A stretch of 64,000 bases of DNA from Chamaecyparis obtusa (taxonomy: Eukaryota > Streptophyta > Pinopsida > Cupressales > Cupressaceae), in the NCBI GenBank assembly GCA_027943335.1, contig BSBK01007745.1, positions 49,725 to 113,724 of the forward strand, written 5' to 3'. Of the stretch, positions 23,201 to 34,363 are shown one piece after another. Every line of letters starts with the position of its first letter. The stretch's first letter is position 1. Under the pieces are notes generated by a model. It worked only from the letters and a program-made list of their open reading frames with translations, ran no database searches and was not told the DNA's origin. The position numbers were made by a program, and so were the translations under genes.

Positions 23201-23949
23201 ATGTATGGGTGTAAAATTTGGACCATCATGAACATCAAATGTACTGGCATTCTCTCTTGAACATCTTCTCAAAAGATTTGACATAGTGACCAATATACAC
23301 CCCTTGCTCTTAAGTTAAAATAATCTATTTTGAAGGGTTCCTGTGCACTTGGTCCCATGGTAATCATCCTACCAATCTTGTCATAGAATTCCTTCATAGG
23401 ACCAATTCTGAGATAATCCCTCTATGCATTGTACACTTCCCTCAACTCCTCAAAATCAATTTTTTCTAGGTCATTAGAGGGTTCACTTAGCTTAAAAACC
23501 TTCCTGATTTCTTCAACAAAGATATTTATTAACACGTTTCCTTTAGCATTTGTAATTACCCTAGTAATGGGGTCATAATTCTTTGCAATTTGAATCATCA
23601 AATTTGCATCTATGAAAACAATAGGTACAACAAGTTTTCCTAGGTCGAACTGCCATACATTGCTACTAGGTGGAGGGGCATTTCTTTGACTGAAACCTAC
23701 TTTGAACAACTCTAGGCTAGTAATACCAGAGGTGCCACTTGCATTAATGGTGCCAATTTTGGCATCCCTTATATAGTTACCCATATCATATGTAAGTCAT
23801 CTATTACTTTTACCCTAGAGCTCTTTGGTACTAGAGCTTTGGCTTTTACTATGTCAATCGTTGAATCAGGTAATAGTTTTGACAAATCTTCATGTAAACC
23901 CCTATCAATGTACTCAATTTTACCGCTTAATTCCTTTCTTGGCACCATT
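20232..23949 (-). pseudogene. Unrecognised multi-domain protein family, copy B
   Basis: This is the longest copy, about 3.7 kb. The start is probably ATG 23,949 (MVPRKELSGKIEYIDRGLHE), then a frameshift into YIRDAKIGTINASGTSG. Ordered blocks are LGKLVVPIVFIDANLMIQIA with KNYDP (matching LARLIVLDIF and NRYDP of copy A), VHNWGDFIFYPISTVIRLYG, an acidic spacer, QALVMWSLKKNENN (copy A: QALAMWSLYPKEHN), a Lys/Glu coiled-coil-like region and FIKVDGTIKDKDQWLEKIDG (copy A: FIPHIKAEDGVVKDLNT). At least six frame changes separate the blocks. An enclosing LTR pair could not be shown. Function is unknown; there is no pol domain. Confidence 0.55.
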
Positions 23950-24299
23950 ATAGGATTTGAAATTCTTTATTATTTATGCTATACAAATACGTCAAAATTA
24001 TGATGCTATTAACAGGAATAAGAATTGTGTAGATATTCACCAACCTTTTTTAGAAATTTCTCTGGAAATGACATCCAGGTCTATAAATTTCCTCGCCCAG
24101 GCTTCTGCAAATTCTATCTCTTTGTGTTTCTAAGAATGCATGAATTTTCAATTTATTAGCAGTCAAACACAATCTTTTCAGTAGTTTACTCCACACAATC
24201 TTCCCATTACTTCTCTGACAAATCAAACTACCATCACTCAATAGGAAAGTTTAATTTCGCACCAATTTTGCCTCAAGTTTGAAAATAGACCGTCGATCT

Positions 24300-25955
24300 T
24301 CTTTAAAACATAATATAATGCCTTTTGTATAATCACAAGGGTTGAAAACATTCCTTACGAGCATACAACAATCATTTGATCAAGATGCATTGACGGTAAA
24401 CGTTTAATCATATCACCCAGGACCCACTTAACACTTTGGATTTATCAATAGTGTCAGATCTTATATCTAACGATCAATATTATTTCCTTTTTTCTAACTG
24501 GACATAAAGTTAGACATCACGACCTTGCTAATAAATCAATGGCTATTGCATGAGCGCAAGGCTTTAAAAGCATCTTTGCGAACATACGATAACTATTAGA
24601 TTATTCATTCACTGATGATTTCTTAAGTTACCGGTCCCACCTAGCTCCAACCAACCAGAAACTCGCACGTCACGATATCCGCCAAATGGACCTGTTAGAT
24701 TTTCTTATTGATCATGATTCCCAATGACAATTTCCACATCATCAAATACTGTAGCCAATCAAGAATGAACACTTGTGTACACCTCGCAGTGGACACACTT
24801 TTTTCAAATGCCTGATAGTAAATTAAGATCAACGACTATCACATGATCACAAGAGTTAAAAACATACCTTGCAAAAACAATGACAACCATTGATTATATG
24901 CATTGTGTAAGTCCTGTAGAAACTTTAGACACTGGGCCCATGCACTGAATTGTCAACAAAATGAATGATTATCACAAGATCGCAAAGACCTAAAAGATTC
25001 CTCACGGTCTTAAGACAACTGTTAGATCAAGATAAGATTCATAGCCTATATGTGATGCCAAAACTTTTGCAAATGAATTATTAAATACCTAAGAATATTA
25101 AATAATATTAGCAAGTTTCAGACTTTACAAAATTTAAAACGGGCCTAGGTAAAAAGAAATGTCAAGAATAAGACCCCACCCGATGACATGATATGCCAAC
25201 AAAAACCATTTCATTGTTGATTGTACCCTTTTGTCATGATCTCTGAATTAAACTTCTAACCGACAAGAATTTAGGAGAATGTCAGACTAAGCCATTCTCC
25301 CATTCTCGAGATGTTTGGAACTTAACCAATTGAACTGGGAGATTTCAAGATGTAGGTTATCTTTAGTTCTCCAAATTAAAATGCTTTATTACGTTTACAG
25401 ACTTAAACAAATATTTGGGCTCTAAAATCCACCAACTTTAGTTAGTCTCCTTATCACTAAAAACTTCAAGTATAGCTAATTTCATGTTTAGATTGGATGC
25501 ATCACCACCATTAGATTCTGCATCTAATGGTCAATATTATTTCCTTTTTTTGAGTCGACATAAAGCAAGACACTGTGGCCTTGAGAGTAGATCAATGACT
25601 ATCATATGATCACAAGGGTTGTAAAGATGCTTAGCAGACACACAAAAATTGTTAGATCTATCATTCGCTATTGATCCCTTAAGTAACTGGTCCCACCTAG
25701 GTCGACCAATTACAAGTGTCCATGTCACAACATCCGACAAGTGGGCATCCTATTTTTTTTCCTATTCAGCACCAGTTCCTATGACAGTTGCAACATCATT
25801 GAATAACATAGGCAATCAGGAATGAACACCAGTGCATAGCTGGAAATGGTCCCACCCTTTTCAAACGCCCAATAATAAAGTAAGATCGATAGTGGTCACA
25901 TGATCAGTAGATCTAAAGAGTTTCCTTGTGAACACAAGACAACCCTTGATTACAC
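24300..25955. repeat. LTR-like tract with tandem 1.06-kb duplication and recurring palindrome-like modules
   Basis: 24,460-24,900 repeats as 25,520-25,955: both contain CAATATTATTTCC, GGTCCCACCTAG and GGAATGAACACC- or GAATGAACACTT-type text. Six modules of the type CTATCACATGATCACAAG, then about 20 bp, then CTTGC and GACAACCATTGAT occur at about 24,330, 24,545, 24,838, 24,970, 25,600 and 25,892. This is probably the 5' LTR/leader of the copy B element. Confidence 0.5.
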
Positions 25956-26262
25956 ATGCGCTAACCTATCATTCTCCCATTCTCCTACCATTCGCGAGAT
26001 GTTTGTGACATAACCAATTTAATTGGGAGATTTCAAGACCAAGGTCATCTTGAGTTCTCCAAATGTGTTCTCTAACCGGCAAACTATTTCGAGATTCGCC
26101 GACTAAAGTCTTTGCCAGATCTCTAAATTTTTCCTTCACCACTATGTTCATCTACTGCACAAGCGACCGGGTGCCATGTTGTCAACTCTATCCTTGTCAT
26201 CTCACCAGCTTCCTACAAAGTATAATAATCTAATGCCACATTGGTAAATGGGTGACTTGTCA
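25192..26262 (-). repeat. Inverted repeat S, right arm (two overlapping partial copies)
   Basis: 25,192-25,390 and 25,965-26,262 are reverse complements of the left arm at 14,828-15,212, with the second LTR-like unit between them. The minus strand retains a 60-codon open stretch with VKEKFRDLAKTLVGESRNSL, REHIWRTQDDLGLEISQLNW and KHLANGRRMGE. Confidence 0.7.
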
Positions 26263-26455
26263 GAACATAATCAAACTACCACTGCCTCGTACTTCTGTCA
26301 CTTTCCACGAATTCATCACCACTGCAAAAAGTAAAATCGAAGGAAGTACCCCTTGTGATGAATTCATCAGTGCTGCAGAAAGTAAAATAGACAGAAATGA
26401 AGAAATAAGCAATGCATGTCTTGTAAACTGCGAACCTAACTCCAATTGCTGGTGA
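26252..26455 (+). other. Exon-like short reading frame with internal repeat
   Basis: A 67-codon frame contains two related segments, FHEFITTAKSKIEG and CDEFISAAESKIDR, and ends beside a good donor site (TTGCTG|GTGAGT at about 26,451). No acceptor partner or homologue was recognised. It could be a relic exon or chance. Confidence 0.25.
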
Positions 26456-26726
26456 GTTAATTCATAGCTTTGCAATCGCTTCACACAGCAGAAATGTTAC
26501 AATTTTTGGTTTTTTTCAAAATCTATGGACAATCTCGATCATTTCAATCATCTTGCATGTGTACAACATGCTCAATGACCATCGATTGATTTAACCCAGA
26601 CCGATGCATTTCATATAAGAAACGCCTTCGGCATAATTAATCGAGATCACTTGGATGAGTTGACATTACTAAACAAGTAGGCTGCATAAAAGTAGTGCTG
26701 TCAGAATCTGGTTTTCATTTGGAAAA

Positions 26727-26792
26727 GCTATTTATGACTACTTGACAAGTAACTTTGAGGCTATTTATGACTACTTGACAAGTAACTTTGAG
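26727..26792. repeat. Perfect tandem duplication, 33 bp x 2
   Basis: The unit starting GCTATTTATGACTACTTGAC is repeated head to tail without a mismatch. Confidence 0.9.
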
Positions 26793-26799
26793 GCTAACT

Positions 26800-27700
26800 C
26801 TCATGATCCTAGTCACATTCAAAGTTTGACATGACTAGGCTTAAGGAAGTGATAATGCGTGATTTTTGAGTCTAAGTAAAAAGGGGCAAGTGAAGCAAAG
26901 AAAATTAACACTTGTGCTACTCAACGAATTACCAATTTTTTGTCAACACAATTTATTTGCAAAAGAATATAGAAATTGCATCATCCTTTGTAACATTTTT
27001 TAAGCTCCATATAATAATGTTGTACATAACTTTTTTTCCAAAGAAACTTGAGATATTGAGCAACCAACATACATATAGTGTCAAAATTTTGCATCATAAA
27101 TGGTTCTGTCTAAAGAAATGCTCACTTGTTTCTATAAAAAAAATGTTAAAGATTGCAGAGGAAATTAAAAAACTTGCATTAAATAGCTTTGTTTGGGGAG
27201 TAGCCTTTCTTTTATGACTTTTAATCTATTGCTGAACCTTTCAGCTAATAAGTTTGTACGGACCACAAATTAAATAATTAGAATTGATTACCCATGCACA
27301 CATACATGCCATCTTGGCCTTTGTACATGCTTTCTTTGTCAAGTAAAATATTACACCAATTTCAAATACAATAGAGTATTTTTTAAGTTTTCAATAACCA
27401 AACACTCACATAAGAAAAGTTTAACACAATAAAGTAATTGAATTAATGATTTTTTTAAAGGTCCATAAATAATTAAACAGCATAGTAAGAATCACCAGAT
27501 CTGCACTCACATTTTATTTGTGCACCTGGTTAAGGACACTAAGAATCGCATCACAAAATTTTTTGAAGGGGTAAGGATCATGGATTCAAATAATATGCAA
27601 GAATGTGTTGACAATGAACCCTATGTTCTTGATTAATGTTTATTTAATTAAATCTATAGTATTGTAGGTGAACATTTATTGCATGTTTCAGAATTCTCTT
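26800..27700. other. AT-rich stretch without recognisable gene
   Basis: A 101-codon open frame at 26,912-27,217 is Phe/Lys/Ile-rich with no motif and is judged chance. No repeat was recognised. Confidence 0.5.
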
Positions 27701-27954
27701 TAGCAACCGAACTTTCCATATTTTCCTTTGCATCTCTGCACCATAGTTTTGGAAGAAACTCGTCGATGTCTACATACAGTCTATAAATACAACAGCCTCC
27801 CTTGCATTATGTGAGTGTAATAAAATAGCAGTAAAGTGCTGCATAATTATACTATGTAAATCTATGAGAAGCTGCTCTATTTTTTTGGTGCATCTAATAT
27901 ATTTTAAACTATTTCTTCTTACTATGTTTCTTCTATTATTTTTAGTGTTCATTA

Positions 27955-27966
27955 TGGTATCAGAGC
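27955..27966 (+). other. Primer-binding site (tRNA-iMet type) of copia element
   Basis: TGGTATCAGAGC, three bases after the probable LTR end TTCA. Confidence 0.8.
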
Positions 27967-28096
27967 ATTTCTTGAATCTTGGATAGTGATGTGGCAATTT
28001 TGTAGTGTGGAACTTTGATTTTTTGCAGGTTATAATTTCGTTGAGCAACACAAACAATTTGACACAAGTAAAAAACACTGCAACAAAGGAGGAACT

Positions 28097-28432
28097 TGTT
28101 GGACTAACCGCCAACATCCTCCTTTGGAATTTGTAACATAGTTTGATAGTCTCATGTGTCTTCTATAAGTCTAGTGGTTGTATTAGACATTAATAGGTTG
28201 ATCTTTTGGTGGAATGACAACCACTAATAATTACAAGTGGTATCAGAACTTGGTCATAAGTTTGAACCCCCTTGAGTGACACTGAGGGGGGATTGTTAGA
28301 CTAACCACCAACGTCCCTCTTTTGGATTTGTGCCATGGTTTAACAGTCTCATGTGTCTTCTATAAATGTAATGCTTATATCATGTATTAACAGGTCGATC
28401 TTTTGGTGCAATGACAACCGCTAGTTGTAACA
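28097..28432 (+). mobile_element. Minimal TRIM/SMART-like LTR element, 336 bp
   Basis: Two 139-bp direct repeats (28,097-28,235 and 28,294-28,432) start TGTTGGACTAACCGCCAAC and TGTTAGACTAACCACCAAC and end TACA and AACA. Between them are only 58 bp, starting AG then TGGTATCAGAACTTGG (Met-tRNA-type PBS, 28,238) and ending in a purine tract GAGGGGGGAT directly before the second repeat. PBS, polypurine tract and LTR termini are all in the right places for a plus-strand element with no coding capacity. Flanking pentamers GAACT and TGACT are only a weak target duplication. Confidence 0.75.
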
Positions 28433-28516
28433 TGACTATCATACAAAAAAATTGGTGACAATTTTTCAATCTTAATCTCTAGACTTTCAAATTTATTTCA
28501 TTCTCATCCAAAAAGG

Positions 28517-29190
28517 ATGAAATTTAAAATAATGGATTCTCTTGGTACTATTTTGTTGATAGTAAAATTAAATGGGAAAAATTATTATGATTGGGTATCT
28601 CATATAGAAATTATTCAACACCTCAAAACACCTATTAGATTTTTACTAGCAGTGAAAAAAGACCAACAAATCATGAAAAGATCAAGAAAATTGGGATAAA
28701 AGAGCTAAAAAGATAGCAACACTAATCGAGCTCACACTTTTGGAAGAATTTTTTCTTGAAGTTTGCAATGAAAGAAGTGGAGTCAAAGTATGAGATATTT
28801 TAAATAATCTATATCAAAATTCAAGTGATGTGTGAATCCTGTCTCTCACCACATAATTATATAATATGAAGTTATCAAGTTGACAAGAGTTAGTCCCACA
28901 TCTAAGTAAATTAAAGGAAAAGAAAAATGAGATTTCTTCTCTTAGAAAGGATATGGATGATAAATATTTTGTGAAAATAATATTACAAAGTCTTCCAAGA
29001 TCGTATCAGTCATTCATACGGGAATTAGATACTATATATAAATTAAAAAGTATTAAATCTCAACAATTATATGTTAAATTAGTGTAAGAAGAGAAACATC
29101 AAATTAAGGAAAGAGAAAGATTTAGTGACGAGTCTCAAGAATTCATAATGAAAGGAAAACATTGTTATAAAAAATCACAAGATAATCCAC
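28517..29190 (+). pseudogene. copia gag fragment
   Basis: Starting from a short open frame, KLNGKNYYDWVSHIEI matches the N-terminus of copia gag (UBN2/gag-polypeptide family: KL.G.NY..W...I). Read across stops and frameshifts it continues with AKKIATLIELTLLEEFFLEV, QELVPHLSKLKEK, SLPRSYQSFIRELD and KSQQLYVKLVEEEKHQI. It ends before the zinc knuckle, where LINE sequence begins. The many stops show it is inactive. Confidence 0.7.
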
Positions 29191-29362
29191 TAGAGATTAT
29201 GTTGATTACAAGAAATCCCATCTCTGAAACCAAATCCATGCCACCTTAGTTAGGGCTTGGTAGTCTTCCATGCAAGCTTAATACTCTTAGCAACAAAAGA
29301 GCCCTAGATTTGAACAAGATCCCTCATAAAAAGTAGAGTGGGAAAACCAATATCTATCTAGG

Positions 29363-30620
29363 TCAAGAAATGAAGAGGATAAATAGAAGAAATATAGTGC
29401 TACAAGAGAACTTTCTAGGTTTTATTACCTGAAACACAATGAGCCACCCATTTAACATAGAGATTGTCCCTACTTGTTTGTGGAAATGAGCCCAATGCCA
29501 CCAAAATGTTGAGGGAGGCAAAAATATTCCCAGGCAACATAGTGGAAGCCATGCCTTTGAGAATTTGAAGTCCATAGAAAATCATGCTTTAAACACTCTA
29601 ACTTGTCATATGCTACTTTAGAAGGAGACCGATGGGAAGTGTAATAGACATGGGTGGTAGCAACGATCTTAGAACAATTTTAAAATTTCCCATCCAAATA
29701 AAGAGGCTTGGTTATCCAGAAAGCTAGTTCGGATTCAATTTTAGGTATAACCACAATCCAAAGCTCTATAATTGATCCATGAAAGGAAAATGGTATTTCC
29801 AAGAAGAAGAATACCTAGCCATGTTGAATCCACTTCCAATCATACTATAATAGCCATTAAGGTGGGGGTAGGAAAGACTTATGGTAAAAGAGAGTTCTAT
29901 GAAATTAAATAGATGAACCAAAAGCCAAGATAAAAGTATCAATACATTTCAGTTCTTTATGAACATTTGCCTCATCTTCTAGAAGAGTTGAAAAATAATC
30001 ACTAGGAAAATGACCATTGATTAGCTCACAAGTAGAATTAGGCAAGGAAATGTCACATACTTTTCAAGAAGAAGATTGAAAATAACCAAAGCCTTCGGCA
30101 ACTAGAATATACAAATTTGGGGCTAGAGGGAAGCATTGGCGAATGGATCTATGCAATTAAAATGTGGTAGACCAAGAGCCATTAATGGTAATACAGGCAT
30201 TGGCATTGACAAAATTTATTTTAACAGAATAAAATATTTGAAGACCAAAGCCAAGTGCAGATAGCATTGCATGAATAAAAGGCCATTCAAATTGGACATA
30301 TGATCTTACTGACTAGAGTGATGAGCCCAGTATATACCTTCCCAAACAATAATTATGTTATCAAGGATAAATCTGAATTGAATATATCTAGTTTGTTCTA
30401 GACAAACAATCTGGGGAAGAAGGTGGTAGAGTTTCAAAGCCAGAGCCCTTGCAATAATTTTATAAGAAACATTGAGCAAGCTAATCATGTGCCAATTATA
30501 GATATCTTTAGGATCATTAGCTTTAGACATGAATTTTATTTTCTCTTTACTTTTATCTAGGCCCAAAGTGCCTAAATGAAAATATTATAAATAAACATTG
30601 TATATAGGTCTAACCCAACA
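29363..30620 (-). pseudogene. LINE reverse transcriptase region
   Basis: The open stretch 30,566-30,306 holds DPKDIYNWHMISLLNVSYKI, ARALALKLYHLLPQIVCLEQ and FILDNIIIVWEGIYWAHHSS, the classic N-terminal RT motifs of plant L1 elements (W.PISLLN..YK...K.LA.RL...LP.....QTGFI..R.I.D). Downstream, 29,575-29,363 is further LINE-like C-terminal text read across stops. The catalytic FADD box was not located in an open frame. The enzyme would prime from nicked genomic DNA; this copy is inactive. Confidence 0.75.
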
Positions 30621-31226
30621 AAATCCCATAAGGATTTGTAAAATTCACAAGGGTAACCATCATTTTCGGGGGATTTATCAGCTACCATGGAGAAAAATCC
30701 CTCACTAAGATATTCAATAGACAAGATCTTCTCATAGAAGGCACATGGAGACTGAGAAAAATGATGAGGGACATAGGCTAAGAAATCCTCTAATAACTTT
30801 TGAGATGTTGGAGTGGTGGCCTGAGAAGTGAAAACTTAATTATAATGGGAAACAAAAGATGTAGGATATCTAGAAGTTCAGTAAGAATTGAATTCTCTAC
30901 TTTGATCCTTTTAATACCTAAGGTGGAATGTCTTGGGAACACTAAAGTAAATAATTCTTTACTGGAAAAATCTTCCATCTTTAACTAATACAAACATGCC
31001 TTAAGTTGTGCTCCTATGGCAGAAAAAGTGATATCTATCTACTTTTCATGATGAAGTTCTGCCACCTTAAATTGTAAATCATTTGAAAAAGGATGAGATG
31101 CCAAGTTCTCAACTGCAACACACAAATCTTTGGTGGTTCATGCATATGACTAACAACGGAAGGAAGCTAGTTGTTTACCATAAAATTTGGCAAATTCAGA
31201 ATAATAGAAACATTCCACCATGAAAT

Positions 31227-32100
31227 CTAACCTATAGGTTGAGTGGGCCTAGATTGAAGGTTCCAAATATTCCTTATGTGGGCCAAGGTAGGCAGATGTT
31301 TCAAAAATGTCATGTTAAATATAAAAGAAAAATTGGTGGAACATGACAATTGAGCACACCATTCAATGGAAAATTTAATGGGGTAACTCTCTAATAAAGT
31401 GACCTTGGGTAAAAGAAAAACCAGTAAAGGTTTCTTTGACCCAAAAGAGAAAAAAAATTGAGAAGAAATCATGGCAGGATCAAGGCACTTAAATAACCTA
31501 TTATAACCATCTCTAAAAGTACTCTAAGTATGTCATACTACATGAGGTAGGTGGTGAATGATATTGGGATATAAAGCCCTAATTTATTACACATAAAACC
31601 AGCCCTCACATTTACCAACTCTCCAACATAATGTTAAAATTTATCCTTATCAGAGGCCATGTCTACCATATTAAAATCGCCACACATAACTCAAGTAGTA
31701 GTTGGCGATGAATTAGCTAACAACCTCCATTGGTATGTTCTTTCGATGGTGTCATTAGGAGCATAGAGAGTAACAATACCAAATTAGTAATTGTTTGTAT
31801 TAAAAATAATGCATACTAGTTGATGCATAGGGTCCTCACCATGATCCAAAATTGTACTTTGCCAATGTGTTGCCACCAAGGTAACCACCCAACTTCTTCC
31901 AACTTCATGAGAGGATGAAAAAAATAAGTTGTGACACCAAATAACATGCAAATCTATTGAGAGAAAAAATCCAACTATCTTAATCTCTTGCAAACAAAGA
32001 GAATTCGTCTAAGGAAATTGTTGATGAACATCTTTGATAGAATATTTACGAGGGGGGTCAATAAGACCCATGACATTCAAAGAAAGAAAATTCTTCAGAA
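31227..32100 (-). pseudogene. LINE apurinic-type endonuclease domain
   Basis: Minus-strand pieces LCLQEIKIVGFFLSIDLHVI, FSSSHEVGRSWVVTLVATHW, LYAPNDT and VMCGDFNMVDMASDK correspond to the EN domain of plant L1 LINEs (QETK...; GR.GGV..L; N.YAP; GDFN). The Glu of QE and the Asp/Asn of GDFN are retained, but stops and frameshifts separate the blocks. Confidence 0.7.
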
Positions 32101-32199
32101 ACCATCATTCATGGTTTCTTCATCCCCAAGAGAGGAGACACTATTATGAAAAAAATCTGACTCTGAATTGAAATACGTCTAAAGATCACCTGGAAACAC

Positions 32200-33300
32200 C
32201 TACCGCTTTCCCAGAACTACATCATTCATCTCATTATGTCCAAGAAGGATGTGAGAACAACAATACAAGGTGTTTAAGTTATCTTGGGAAGGAGGTAGAG
32301 GAATATTTTTCTCTGTAGAAACACTAATAACAATAGTGGGAACTTCTGTAGAAAAGAAGTTTTCCCCTGGGAAATACGGTGTGAAGCATCCTTAATGGCT
32401 TTGGCTTGACATGGCAACTCTACAGTTGGAGATACATGTTTTGGCTAGGGAACTGTAGGTTTCTTAGTCTTATGAACCACAGTTGTCCAGGTGAAATTAT
32501 CTTTGGAAGCATCTGATCCTTGTGAAACAACTGGCTCCTTAGGATTCTAGTCCTGGACTTGTTGAAAGGCAAGGGGAAATCCTTAATCTTATGGTCTATA
32601 GAGTGATAGAGAAAGAAAGTGTTTGGTAAATTCAAATACACAACTTTTTGCTTAAGCCATTACCTATTAATGTGAATATCAATTGACTCTCTAAGGTCCT
32701 AGGCAAGGTCAAGATCTATACGAACCCTATTTTGAGGGAGAGCATGATAGAAATGTTCAGGCTCCATGCATAGCACCCTACCTAGGGTTTGAGCAATATT
32801 TTGCAAAAAAGGCCAGCAAGGCAAAGGGAAACTAGGAAGTTCCACTCAAATGGGTATCTTAAGTTTTTATCATTGGAGACAAAAAAAATCTCACTACCAA
32901 TGTTGAAAAATGAGGGAAGTATGAAGAAACTAGGGGCCATGGTTGAGAACTCCTTGAACATGTGAAGGATTCCCAAAGCAAAGCTAAAAAAACCTCTAGT
33001 GAGATTGAACATTACATCTAGGTGAACCCCATGAGGGAGCCAAGATTTGGAAACCTAGTCTTTAAGCACACTTTCAGAAAGTACTCTAGCCTCAAAGTAA
33101 CCAATTAAAGTGTACTTTTCTAGTAATTCACAAGCCGTGTAAAACTTTGATAGTGGAAAAACAAAATCCTAAGTGGGAGATGACCTACCACATGAAATAA
33201 CTTGGGGACAAATTACATGGGAGGCTTCCTTGGTAGAGCCATGAACACCTGTAGGCAACACTTCATCACCAACAAAAATTGTTGAGCCTAATATGACCAA
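32200..33300 (-). pseudogene. LINE ORF1-like region
   Basis: Broken minus-strand text upstream of the endonuclease includes FYTACELLEKYTLIGYFEAR, LPHGVHLDVMFNLTRGFFSF and PFEWNFLVSLCLAGLFCKIL, typical of the DUF4283-like RNA-binding part of plant LINE ORF1, followed by a low-complexity tail. It would have coated element RNA. No complete zinc knuckle was found. Confidence 0.5.
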
Positions 33301-33430
33301 AGCCATTAAAACAACTGGTAAATCCCACAATTAATGAGGTATGACAAGATTGGCGGAGGTCAACAGTACGACAGCCCTAAAGAAACCCTTAAAAACCTAT
33401 ATGGACACTATCACAGTAGTAGTTGCTAAG

Positions 33431-33432
33431 GA

Positions 33433-33459
<27 letters not shown>
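33431..33459. repeat. (CT)n microsatellite
   Basis: About 14 uninterrupted CT dinucleotides at the 5' side of the minus-strand LINE. Confidence 0.95.
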
Positions 33460-33466
<7 letters not shown>

Positions 33467-34084
33467 GTGTGTGTTCTATCATGAATTCATTTTGAATTTT
33501 TACCCTTTTGAAAAAAAAATAGTAAAAATATGCATTAAACAATATTTATATTATATTTTTATTTTAGAAAATATGTAGTCTTCTAGAAAATGATATCTTT
33601 TGACTTATTTCATGTATATTTTTAAAAATATAGACTTTTAAGTTATTTCATTTATATTTTTAACAATATCCATATACTAGTATAAATACATACAATCTAC
33701 ACGTTAAGTGAATTGTATGAAATATATATTAGATATATACTAAACTTATGAATTGTTGAAACACACAACTCTATACATCCTCGACAACTTTATGTAATCT
33801 TTTTAACCTTTTGAAAAATCTCTTACATAAAATTTCTTCTTGTAAAATTTTAGCACCTTACCAATACAACTAATTATACTTCCCTCACCATATAATAGGA
33901 CCCAGAGATACAATTTCCAGATATTACCATTTTTTTATTAATTTAAATTATGAAGAACGTAACTTCCCCACGCTCTCTTTGTCTTCTTCTTTACCAATCT
34001 CTTTTCATATTCATTCATACTCTGTGGCATCCAACAGTCTCTCATATTCGTTTTGGTTTATGAGTTGCGTTTATTAATTGATTT

Positions 34085-34290
34085 TTCCCAAATTTTGGAT
34101 ACTCTAAGCGTTACTCCACGGGATGGCCAAAAACGGAACGTTAACATGCAAGGGTCAAATATAATGCGAGTTGTCTATAATATTTTTGCGAATACGCAGG
34201 AGATTTGTATGAGTGATAATATAGCTGTCACCTTAACAGTCACCCTAAGCACGTCCTCCATACCTGTCCAAGCATATAAATCTACCTTGA
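34085..34290 (+). promoter_or_regulatory. Core promoter of dehydrin-like gene 1
   Basis: TATA box TATAAAT at 34,275-34,281, 83 bp before the ATG. An ACGT core in GCACGTC (34,249-34,255; ABRE-like when read on minus as GACGTGC) sits 21 bp upstream of the TATA. GGAACGTTAACATGCAA at about 34,135 and GCGTTACTCCACG at about 34,109 are also conserved at gene 2 with similar spacing. ABA/drought control is inferred from the gene type and the ACGT core, not shown. Confidence 0.65.
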
Positions 34291-34363
34291 CCTCCTACTA
34301 ATTTATCAAACTTTTTCAACTTCCATTTTTCTGTGTTGTAGAGCTCGTTTCTCGTACGAAGTG

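Larger units (their letters stand above)
27700..29195 (+). mobile_element. Ty1/copia element, 5' portion (plus strand), decayed
   Basis: The LTR end holds a TATA-like TATAAATA at 27,781 and ends about 27,951. It is followed by the initiator-Met tRNA primer-binding site TGGTATCAGAGC at 27,955-27,966 and, after a nested TRIM, by a broken gag. The element stops at about 29,195, where LINE sequence starts, so pol and the 3' LTR are missing. The LTR start was not determined. Confidence 0.65.
29200..33460 (-). mobile_element. L1-type LINE (non-LTR retrotransposon), decayed
   Basis: Order on the minus strand: ORF1-like region (about 33,300-32,200), endonuclease (about 32,100-31,230), reverse transcriptase (about 31,000-29,200). 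No poly(A) end or target duplication is seen at 29,200, so the 3' end is truncated or displaced. A CT microsatellite borders the 5' end. Frames contain many stops. Confidence 0.75.
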
